6,492 bases of DNA from an uncultured Flavobacteriales bacterium (GTDB taxonomy: Bacteria; Bacteroidota; Bacteroidia; Flavobacteriales; Crocinitomicaceae), in NCBI GenBank assembly GCA_946479125.1, contig CAMLET010000195.1, forward strand, positions 1 to 6,492, written 5' to 3'. Shown here one piece after another: positions 1 through 6,447 of the stretch. The notes below the pieces were generated by a model. That model did not search any database and was not told where the DNA came from. It worked only from the letters and a program-made list of their open reading frames with translations. Each line of letters starts with the position of its first letter. Positions within the stretch are counted from its first letter, which is position 1. A program made the position numbers and the translations under genes.

Positions 1-1076
1 GATGATGATCCTGAACCATTCACATTAAGGGTATCCGCATCAAGATCTGCGTCGCTTAAATAACACGGTAATCCGATGGCATCTGCATCTGTCCATGAGG
101 ACCCGGTTGCAAAATACAAAGGAGCAGCGTTAGGAAACAACGCAATGTCAGGTGTGAATCGCACATGATATAAACCAGTAGGTAAACTGTCAATACTGTA
201 CGAGCCATTGGTCACATTTATAGTTTCAACCGGATCTGCAACTACTGCATCTTCAATAGATTTGAAAACCTCTATAATTCCTTCTCCGGCTGTGCCGTTT
301 ACCGTAAGATTACCATGAATATTATTGTAAGATTGTTGCTCATCAAGGAAAATGGCAGAATCGAAAATTCCATCTCCAATATCTGCAATTACCAGTTTAA
401 TGTGATACGAATTGCCAACTTGTGTGTAAAACTTGGCTTGTAGGGGAACAGTATATCCGTCGAATATGAACATGGATGAGTTGATTCCAGTTTGGTTATC
501 AATGAAATACTGACTGTTTATGTCCTGATTAATGGTATTGATTTCTACAGGAGTATTTACAGTTCCTGGTACAATTGCTACATTCACTGTGCCTCCAGCG
601 TTTTCTGAAACAAGAAATAAGAATCGGTCCGTAAATTGGGTGTTTGAGTACTCCGGATACTCTTCAGAAGCGAAAATGTAATTGAAGCGGATTGTATCTG
701 AAATAATTGGGATAAAATCAAAGTCAATAGAAATAGCATTGTAACTAGCCGCTCCACCACCATAACTCGAAATCTCGCTTGAACCTGGGGTACCAGTATC
801 GACTCCACTATTCGTTTCTGTATTTGCACTACCAATATTTGTTGTAAGGCCTGTTGACAAGACCAATCCACTGTGAACGCCTAAATATTGACCATTTTCG
901 AAACGAGCAATTTGAGATTGGGAACCAGTTACCTGAACATTTGAAACCCCTTGACATTGAACTCCGAAAATATTCGAGATCATGGTTGTAACATCTATTG
1001 CAGGTGAAGTCACTATTTGAGCCCTCAACTGAAAGGATAAAATCGTAAGTAGAAGAAGTACGAGGTTTGGTTTCAT
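1..1076 (-). CDS. Choice-of-anchor L domain secreted protein, paralog 1 (3' end outside window)
   Basis: The frame is open from ATG at 1076-1074 to the window edge: 358 complete codons with no stop. The N-terminus (MKPNLVLLLLTILSFQLRAQ) is a Sec signal peptide with likely cleavage after RA. Residues about 25-250 form a choice-of-anchor L domain. Its hallmark FASEEYPEY is at 135-143, and a closing FDSAIFLDEQ block is at 238-247. A small beta-sandwich (carboxypeptidase-regulatory or Cna-B-like) unit follows, with NGSYSIDSLPTGLYHVRF at 290-307. The visible part aligns end to end with residues 1-360 of the neighbouring 541-residue protein, and both keep a cysteine in the GVQCQGVSNV motif and in GLPCYLS. 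By that homology a second sandwich and a T9SS sorting domain should lie beyond the window, but this is inferred. The upstream AAGGAA is about 20 bases from the ATG, too far to act as a normal ribosome binding site. The molecular function is unknown; an exported surface or adhesive role is likely. Confidence 0.9.
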   Translation of the reverse strand, partial: MKPNLVLLLLTILSFQLRAQIVTSPAIDVTTMISNIFGVQCQGVSNVQVTGSQSQIARFENGQYLGVHSGLVLSTGLTTNIGSANTETNSGVDTGTPGSSEISSYGGGAASYNAISIDFDFIPIISDTIRFNYIFASEEYPEYSNTQFTDRFLFLVSENAGGTVNVAIVPGTVNTPVEINTINQDINSQYFIDNQTGINSSMFIFDGYTVPLQAKFYTQVGNSYHIKLVIADIGDGIFDSAIFLDEQQSYNNIHGNLTVNGTAGEGIIEVFKSIEDAVVADPVETINVTNGSYSIDSLPTGLYHVRFTPDIALFPNAAPLYFATGSSWTDADAIGLPCYLSDADLDADTLNVNGSGSS

Positions 1077-1159
1077 AGATTTAGCTTAAAGATTCCTTGC
1101 TTAGATATCAATTTAGCTAAAAGGTTGTAAATGAGTGTTTATTTCAAGGTTGTTACCAT
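1077..1159 (-). promoter_or_regulatory. Leader/promoter region of paralog 1
   Basis: This AT-rich stretch lies between the upstream gene's terminator and the ATG at 1076, so it should carry the promoter of paralog 1. It holds two copies of TTTAGCT (1080-1086 and 1112-1118). The second is part of the perfect 10-base palindrome TTTAGCTAAA (1112-1121). I see no convincing Bacteroidota TTG / TAnnTTTG pair on the minus strand. The regulatory call rests mainly on position. Confidence 0.35.
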
Positions 1160-1206
1160 AAAAAAATCCCCGCGGTCATCGAGCGTAGTCGAGATGCGGG
1201 GATTTT
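1160..1206 (-). terminator. Rho-independent terminator of the 541-residue paralog
   Basis: An 11-bp perfect stem pairs 1163-1173 (AAAATCCCCGC) with 1196-1206. The 22-base apical part contains a smaller hairpin, TCGA (1179-1182) with TCGA (1189-1192). Read leftward, the stem begins 18 bases after the stop codon at 1225-1227 and is followed by seven T residues (1166-1160 on the minus strand). Orientation and distance assign it to the gene at 1225-2850. It suggests that the next leftward gene has its own promoter. Confidence 0.9.
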
Positions 1207-1224
1207 AAATTTATTAAACCTTTA

Positions 1225-2850
1225 TTATTTCGAGATCATCAATCGCTTAGGAGTTGTATCGTCTAACTGAATAAGGTAAATTCCTTGTGTAAATCCATGA
1301 ACATCAATTGTTGTCTCAATTCCGTTAGTCGGGAATTCCATCAATAATGAACCATTGATTCCAAATACCTTAATCGTTTCCAATGTTTTTTCAGAAGTGA
1401 TAGTAACGAATTGGTTTGTTGGATTTGGACTCATGCTCCAGCCAATCTCTTTGTTTTCAAACGTTCCTAAAAATGGTGTTCCATTGCTGGTAATACCTTC
1501 CGTGAAAATTCCATAATCAACTCCTTCTACATCTTCACCGTTCGGAACGTTGAAGAATAATGTGTCTGTATGTGGAATGTAAGGAACATCAACTAAAAGG
1601 TAGTAATCATCCGCCGGAACATTTGTAATGGTGTAGTTTCCATTCACATCGCTGTAAGCAAATCCCATCGTTTCATTTGTGGACGCTGATTTTAGCAATA
1701 TCAATGCCCCTTCAAAAGGAACATTCAATGATTTCAGGTAAGAAGTGTCGATTACAATATTTCCGGAAACACTTCCTGAACCGTTTACGTCCAATGTATC
1801 TGCATCAATATCTGCATTACTTAAGTAGCAAGGCAAGCCAATAGCGTCAGCACCTGTCCATGTTGAACTCGTTGCGAAGTAAAGTGGAACTGCCAATGGG
1901 AATAAAACCGGATCTGGAGTAAATCGAACGTGATACATTCCTGTAGGTAAACTATCGATCAAATAAGTACCATTCGAAACAGTAACAGATTCAACCGGCG
2001 CAGCAACCAACGTGTCATCAATGTAATTGAAAACATCAATTGTTCCTTCAGCTGGCGTACCATTAACTGTTAAAGATCCGTTGATGTCGTTGAAAGATTC
2101 TTGTTCATCAAGGAAAATAGCTGAATCAAACACACCGTCTGAAACGTCAGAAATCACTAATTTAATGTGATATGTACTTCCTAATTGAGCATAGAATTTT
2201 GCTTCTAACGGAACGGTATATCCATCGAAAACAAAGAAAGCTGAGTTTGGTCCACCTAGATTATCATTGTAATACTGAGCATTCACACTTTGGTTGATTG
2301 AATTGATTTCAACAGGTACGCCTGATCCAGGAACTTGCGCAATGTTTGTTGGTGTTCCTCCGTTTTCAGAAACTAAAAACAAGAATCGGTCGGTATACGT
2401 ACTGTTTGAATACTCCGGATATTCTTCTGAAGCAAAAATGTAATTAAAACGAATGGTGTCTGTAATTACTGGAGTGAAATCGAACTGAACTGAAACTGCA
2501 TCATAACTAGAGTAGCCCATACCAGTACCATAAACAATAATATCATTATCGCCAGGCATTCCTGTGTTGTAGCTAGAAAAATTGGATGAAGACATTGTGG
2601 AATACATCGGATATCCTGTGGAAAGAACAAGTCCACTGTTTACTCCTAAACTTCCTCCATTTTCAAACCGTGCAATTTGGGCTGTAGTTCCTTGAATGGA
2701 AACATTTGAAACGCCTTGACATTGCACTCCAAAGATATTTGTAATCAGTGTTTGAATGTCTGTTACATTCGAGTAAGTCATTTGCGCATTCACATGACTC
2801 ATAGAAAATTGCAGAAGAACAACTGCAATAGCTAATTTCATCTTTTTCAT
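1225..2850 (-). CDS. Choice-of-anchor L domain protein with T9SS type A C-terminal sorting domain, paralog 2
   Basis: This is a complete 541-residue secreted protein. Residues 1-23 are a Sec signal peptide ending in NAQ. The choice-of-anchor L domain spans about 28-252, with FASEEYPEY at 139-147, the companion block YTDRFLFLVSENGG, and the terminal FDSAIFLDEQESF at 241-253. Two carboxypeptidase-regulatory or Cna-B-like sandwiches follow, at about 258-350 (NGTYLIDSLPTGMYHVRF) and 357-448 (VNGNYTITNVPADDYYLLVD). Residues about 470-541 are a type A T9SS sorting domain: WSMSPNPTNQFVTI at the start, GIYLIQL near the end, and a terminal RLMISK. The expected route is Sec to the periplasm, then T9SS across the outer membrane with removal of the C-terminal domain. 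A start at Met4 is also possible; the first ATG is kept because it gives a normal signal peptide. Domain name and route rest on family knowledge. The ligand and biological role are unknown. Confidence 0.95.
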   Translation of the reverse strand: MKKMKLAIAVVLLQFSMSHVNAQMTYSNVTDIQTLITNIFGVQCQGVSNVSIQGTTAQIARFENGGSLGVNSGLVLSTGYPMYSTMSSSNFSSYNTGMPGDNDIIVYGTGMGYSSYDAVSVQFDFTPVITDTIRFNYIFASEEYPEYSNSTYTDRFLFLVSENGGTPTNIAQVPGSGVPVEINSINQSVNAQYYNDNLGGPNSAFFVFDGYTVPLEAKFYAQLGSTYHIKLVISDVSDGVFDSAIFLDEQESFNDINGSLTVNGTPAEGTIDVFNYIDDTLVAAPVESVTVSNGTYLIDSLPTGMYHVRFTPDPVLFPLAVPLYFATSSTWTGADAIGLPCYLSNADIDADTLDVNGSGSVSGNIVIDTSYLKSLNVPFEGALILLKSASTNETMGFAYSDVNGNYTITNVPADDYYLLVDVPYIPHTDTLFFNVPNGEDVEGVDYGIFTEGITSNGTPFLGTFENKEIGWSMSPNPTNQFVTITSEKTLETIKVFGINGSLLMEFPTNGIETTIDVHGFTQGIYLIQLDDTTPKRLMISK

Positions 2851-3109
2851 AGTAGGGCTTTTTCGGTGGTAGATAGACGAACCATTTTTATTTATGGTTG
2901 CTTTTTGCGAACTTTACCATCGGTTATTTATTGATTATCTGCGAGTTTACAGTACTTTCAACAAGCAATTTTTTTCAGTGGTTAAAAACGTGATTTAACA
3001 GTAATTTCACAACTAAACATGTAAAAAGTTGCAATTTTAACTCTTGGTTAATTTTTGATTTTGTGGTATGCTTCTTGTTAATTGTCAAAACATTAAAAAA
3101 ACAAATGCT
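2851..3109. promoter_or_regulatory. Divergent intergenic control region
   Basis: This 259-base AT-rich region separates two divergently transcribed genes for exported proteins, so it should carry both promoters. It contains an inverted repeat AACCAT-N8-ATGGTT (2880-2899) in the leader of the leftward gene. It also has a dyad GTTAAA-N7-TTTAAC (2981-2999), a second dyad TTAAC-N5-GTTAA (3037-3051), and a further GTTAA at 3077-3081. I see no ribosome binding site of the AGGAGG type before either ATG, as is usual in Bacteroidota. No open frame here looks like a gene. Confidence 0.55.
3044..3074 (+). promoter_or_regulatory. Candidate Bacteroidota-type promoter for the VWD protein gene
   Basis: TTG at 3044-3046 is followed after 20 bases by TATGCTTC at 3067-3074. 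The spacing fits the Bacteroidota primary sigma factor pattern of TTG about 17-23 bases before TAnnTTTG. The downstream box matches only partly (TA plus the TT pair). Transcription would start near 3080, giving a leader of about 30 bases before ATG 3110. In that case the alternative upstream ATG at 3068 would fall inside the promoter box and not in the message. Confidence 0.35.
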
Positions 3110-4897
3110 ATGAAAAAACTTGTTTTACCCCTTTTTACATTGTTCATTTGCTCAACAACTGTTTTAGCTCAAAATTCGTCGTTTGACGGAGGTTTCGCTA
3201 GTGTTAGAACAGAATTGACCAATTGGGACAAAGTTCGTGGCGAATGGCTGGCTCAAAGTATGGAAGCTATGAGTACAAATGGCCAGGTTCCCGATCGAAA
3301 TTTTCCTGAAAACTATACACCTTCAGAGATGTATATGGCAATGCCGGTTAACGTTCGTAATAACGTTCAGGGCATTGTAACCACTCAAACAAATTCCGCA
3401 GATAGTGCTTCTAGAACTCGTTGGAACAGTATTAATCAATTCGTAAGACGTCCTGCTTGCTCTTCTGTACAAGGAAGAACGTACGGTGATCCGCACTTGA
3501 CTTCTTTCGATGGTGCTAATTTCTCTTTCCAAACAGTAGGTGAGTTCACTTTAGTTAAATCTCAAAGCGGACATTTCAATGTTCAAACACGTCAAAAAGC
3601 GGAAGGTTCATCTGTTTCTTTAAACAGTGCAGTTGCAATGTGGGTGAATGGTGACCGCGTTTGTTACTACGCGTCAACTTATCCAGATGGAAACCGTTCT
3701 ACACCTTTCCGTGTTGATGGACAAGCAATTTACATTGATAACGGAACGTACTTCCTGAATCATGGTGGTACAATTACAGCTACTCGCAGCGATTATATTA
3801 TTACATGGCCTACCGGAGAACGCGTAAAATTAGATCGTGGAGTTTTCGGTTCAGGTGATTTCGTAAACGTCGCTGTTGAAATTTTCCCTTGTAACGATAC
3901 GTATTTTGGAGTTCTTGGAAACGCTAACGGACGTCAAAGTGATGATTTTGATGTAAACGGCAGAATGCCGAACATGAATACTGGAGTTTTCGCTTCGAAT
4001 GATCCAACAAGTCAGGCAGTTGAACGTCAGTACTTATCTTATCTTGCTCAGGATTATGCTAATCAATGGCGTGTTTCTCAACCAGAATCATTGTTCGACT
4101 ATGGATTTGGACAAAGCACTTCTACATTCACAGATATTACTTTCCCACGTGTTCACCAAACAATCGGAGATTTACCACAATCTGATAGAGATAGAGCTCG
4201 TAGAAACTGTGAGCGTCAAGGGTTGACAGGTGGAGCTTTAAATGCTTGTATCTATGATAACGGATATTTGAACATTCCTCCAACTCCTGAACCTCGCGTG
4301 CCTACAGCTTCTGCAGGAACAATTTCAGGTCCGATCACTAATCCAACTCCGAATGTGAATCCTTCAGGACGTATTAAAACTGCTGGACCAAGTGTGAATC
4401 CGGGGATTACAAATCCTGGAAACGGTTCTTCATCAACTTCATCGCCAGTTGGAGGATCAACAGAAAAAGAAGCTACTTTGCAAAATCAAAGTACGGGAGC
4501 TCAACCAATTGGAACAAGTACAAGTGCGCCAACTTCTGTTGACCCAACAATTCAGTCGAAAGAAAATGGTGGTACCGGAACAACGGTTACTCCTAGAAAA
4601 GAACCGAATCCGTATGAGCCTGCAGTTGAACCTGAGAAAAAGCCATGGAGAGTAAGTCGTCCGGTTGAATCTCAACCAGCGTCAAACCCAACTTCAACTC
4701 CAAGTACTTCAACTCCGACACCAAGAACTAGTGAGCCAAGACCGGTTTCAACACCAAGTCCGCGACCAGTTTCTACGCCGTCACCAAAGCCGGTTTCAAC
4801 ACCAGCTCCAAAACCAGTGTCAACGCCTGCACCGAAGCCTGCTTCCACACCAGCGTCGACACCTGCAAGAACAACAACGCCTATCAAAAGGCCATAA
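3110..4897 (+). CDS. Secreted von Willebrand factor type D (VWD) domain protein with Pro/Ser/Thr-rich repeat tail
   Basis: The product is 595 residues from ATG 3110. An in-frame ATG at 3068 exists, but it would put 14 polar residues before a perfect Sec signal peptide (MKKLVLPLFTLFICSTTVLA, cut before Q21), so 3110 is preferred. Residues 21-120 are an unrecognised, probably helical segment. A VWD domain follows at about 121-285, with GRTYGDPHLTSFDGANFSF at 122-140, GEFTLVKS, and the closing GVLGNANGRQSDDF at 267-280. Animal VWDs have a cysteine in GLCGN that is absent here. Residues about 305-390 form the module often seen after bacterial VWDs: WRVSQPESLFDYGFGQSTSTFTD, then Cys367 and Cys380 in a helical pair. 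The mature protein has five cysteines (117, 185, 261, 367, 380). From about 390 the chain is low-complexity Pro/Ser/Thr, with five 8-residue repeats at 543-582. No lipobox and no T9SS domain are visible. The protein is exported; an adhesive or matrix role is a guess. Confidence 0.93.
   Translation: MKKLVLPLFTLFICSTTVLAQNSSFDGGFASVRTELTNWDKVRGEWLAQSMEAMSTNGQVPDRNFPENYTPSEMYMAMPVNVRNNVQGIVTTQTNSADSASRTRWNSINQFVRRPACSSVQGRTYGDPHLTSFDGANFSFQTVGEFTLVKSQSGHFNVQTRQKAEGSSVSLNSAVAMWVNGDRVCYYASTYPDGNRSTPFRVDGQAIYIDNGTYFLNHGGTITATRSDYIITWPTGERVKLDRGVFGSGDFVNVAVEIFPCNDTYFGVLGNANGRQSDDFDVNGRMPNMNTGVFASNDPTSQAVERQYLSYLAQDYANQWRVSQPESLFDYGFGQSTSTFTDITFPRVHQTIGDLPQSDRDRARRNCERQGLTGGALNACIYDNGYLNIPPTPEPRVPTASAGTISGPITNPTPNVNPSGRIKTAGPSVNPGITNPGNGSSSTSSPVGGSTEKEATLQNQSTGAQPIGTSTSAPTSVDPTIQSKENGGTGTTVTPRKEPNPYEPAVEPEKKPWRVSRPVESQPASNPTSTPSTSTPTPRTSEPRPVSTPSPRPVSTPSPKPVSTPAPKPVSTPAPKPASTPASTPARTTTPIKRP
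4736..4855 (+). repeat. Five in-frame 24-bp tandem repeats encoding P[KR]P[VA]STP[SA]
   Basis: Five consecutive units encode PRPVSTPS, PRPVSTPS, PKPVSTPA, PKPVSTPA and PKPASTPA (residues 543-582 of the VWD protein), followed by a partial STPA. Third codon positions differ among units while the peptide is kept. Units 1 and 3 are closest in DNA, and units 2 and 4 share other codon choices, hinting at an older 48-bp doublet. The extended, basic, proline-rich chain would act as a stalk or wall/matrix-interacting segment. Copy number could vary between strains. Confidence 0.9.
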
Positions 4898-4916
4898 TAA
4901 AAAGTTATAGATTTTA

Positions 4917-4964
4917 AATCCCCCGCAGACTGAGGTTCTCGAAGTCTACGGGGGATTCTTTTTT
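4917..4964 (+). terminator. Rho-independent terminator of the VWD protein gene
   Basis: A 14-bp stem with one C-A mismatch pairs 4917-4931 with 4943-4957, closing an 11-base apex that can itself form GAG-GTT-CTC. A run TTCTTTTTT follows directly (4956-4964). It starts 20 bases after the stop codon (TAA, followed at once by a second TAA). Its presence makes co-transcription with the AsmA-like gene unlikely. Confidence 0.92.
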
Positions 4965-5074
4965 GTAACCAAACCTCACTTTTTTACCTATTTCTTAGCA
5001 CAATCTTTAAAGCAATTAAAAATGAATAGTTGATTACTTCTTGATTTAAACTTAAAAGCGCTTGAATGTCGCTG

Positions 5075-5082
5075 TAATTTTG
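5075..5082 (+). promoter_or_regulatory. TAATTTTG box just before the AsmA-like start codon
   Basis: TAATTTTG is an exact match to the Bacteroidota TAnnTTTG promoter box and ends four bases before the ATG at 5087. Used as a promoter, transcription would start at or next to the ATG, giving a leaderless message. No TTG lies at the usual 17-23 base distance; the nearest are 10 and 31 bases upstream. The match may therefore be chance in AT-rich DNA. Confidence 0.25.
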
Positions 5083-5086
5083 TAAG

Positions 5087-6447
5087 ATGAAGGTATTTTG
5101 GCGTTACCTCAAGAAGACGATGATTTGGTTGCTTTCCATAACGTTTACGTTAATGGTCATCATCAGTATATTGCTTGTAATTTACAAGGACGATATCATT
5201 GATTATACCGTCAAAGAACTTAATAAAAACCTGAAAGCCGAAGTTAAAGTCGAGAAGATCGATCTCACTTTTTGGGCCACTTTCCCCAATGTTTCCATCG
5301 ATTTTAATGGAGTTTTTATTCAGGATGCGGTACCGAACAGTACTTCGGTTGATACGCTGTTTCAATCAGAGCAAATTCGAATTAAGTTTAGTCCGTGGGA
5401 TATTTGGAATGACAATTATCATGTAAAAGGACTCGAAGTTTCAGATGCACATGTTCACTTAAAAGTCTTTAAAGATGGCAATGTGAATTACGATATTGTG
5501 AAAGAGTCCGAAAGTGATGAACCTTCTGATTTTGAAGTAAAATTGCGCGGAATTGAGTTTGAAAATGTGCAATTCATCTATACGAATGAAAGTGCTGAAC
5601 AAAATTATTCGGCATTTATCCATGAAGCTGATCTGGAAGGAGAATTTGACGCCAGCAAGTTTGAAGTTGAAACCGAGGCAAGCTTAACCATCAATCGAAT
5701 TCAGAATGGGTTAATTCCTTTTGTAGTAAACCAACATGCCGAAACGTCTTGTTCTGTTTTAGTTGATAATGATAAAGGAACTGTCAAAATTCCGGATGGT
5801 GAAGTTTTATTGGCCAATCTGCCATTTAGTTTTTCGCTTCTGGTAAATCCCAAAAAAGTGCATACCGAGGTCAAAGCTAAAAATCTCAATTTGCAGGATG
5901 TTGCCAATAACTTAAGTGCCAAAGAGGTTGATGAGATAGATAAGTTCAAAGGTTCCGGAAGCGTTGATTTCAGTTTAATTTTCGATAATGAATTGAAAAA
6001 GGAATCGTCTCCTAAGATAGATTGTAAATTCAATGTGAAGAACGGAAAATTGACTGAACCGGAGAATAATATTTCCATTTCTTCTCTAAACCTGGATGGA
6101 GAGTATTCTACCCTGGCTGGAAAAGGGAAAGAGTGGTTATCCCTGAAAAAGGTAAATTTCAATTCTTCTTCCGGAGCATTTAATGGTTTCTGTAGAATTG
6201 ACAATTTCAGCGCACCTCGTTACACCGGGAACGCCAATGGTTCGGTGAATTTAGGAATGTTGCACGCATTGTTCCATTTTCCAAAAATGCAGCGTGTTTC
6301 AGGAAACGTAAAACTGAAAACGAAATTCGACCTGAAAACGATATTTATTGACAACAAACCTGAGATTGAGATTGTGGAAGGAAGCGGCTCCGCAAAATTC
6401 GGCAATGCACTGTTTCAGTTGGAGAATGACTCTCGTGTTTTCGAAAA
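5087..6447 (+). CDS. AsmA-like membrane-anchored protein, truncated at the contig end
   Basis: The frame opens at ATG 5087 and has about 453 genuine codons before the sequence turns into sequencing adapter at 6448, so the 3' end is missing. A basic N-terminus (KVFWRYLKK) precedes one transmembrane helix at about 12-33. The AsmA-type N-terminal block follows: DYTVKELNKNLKAEVKVEKI at 39-58 and FPNVSIDFNGVFI at 66-78. Next come repeating beta-rich segments such as VSDAHVHLKVFKDGNVNYDI (118-137), which carries the family's typical 'dG..N' pattern. AsmA-like proteins are anchored in the inner membrane and extend into the periplasm. Relatives are implicated in envelope lipid homeostasis or transport, which is family knowledge and not visible here. 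Bacteroidota members are usually much longer (from memory, around 800-1000 residues), so roughly half may be missing. The start is chosen because it gives the anchor directly; no Shine-Dalgarno is evident. Confidence 0.88.

Noticed and set aside
584..871. 95-codon minus-strand frame
   Set aside because: It overlaps the choice-of-anchor L paralog 1 in another frame on the same strand. The paralog frame is supported by end-to-end homology to its neighbour.
1..2850. Mobile element or transposon behind the tandem duplication
   Set aside because: No transposase, terminal inverted repeats or target-site duplication are visible. Ordinary tandem gene duplication explains the arrangement.
3068..3109. 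In-frame upstream ATG extending the VWD protein by 14 residues
   Set aside because: It would bury a perfect Sec signal peptide (MKKLVLPLF...VLAQ) behind a polar leader. It also overlaps the candidate promoter box.
3110..3169. Lipoprotein signal on the VWD protein because of Cys14
   Set aside because: The cysteine sits inside the hydrophobic core and is not preceded by an L-[AS]-[GA] lipobox. The VLA-Q site fits ordinary signal peptidase I.
4067..4667. Echo of WRVS[QR]P at residues 320-325 and 513-518 of the VWD protein as an internal duplication
   Set aside because: The match is very short, codon choice differs, and flanking residues do not align, so chance is likely.
4665..4910. Glutamine-rich plus-strand frame and glycine/valine-rich minus-strand frame over the repeat tail
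   Set aside because: Both are out-of-frame readings of the Pro/Ser/Thr repeat DNA. Their repetitive composition follows from the repeat, not from a second gene.
5701..6204. 167-codon open frame on the minus strand
   Set aside because: It lies wholly inside the AsmA-like gene on the opposite strand and has no recognisable domain, so it is a shadow frame.
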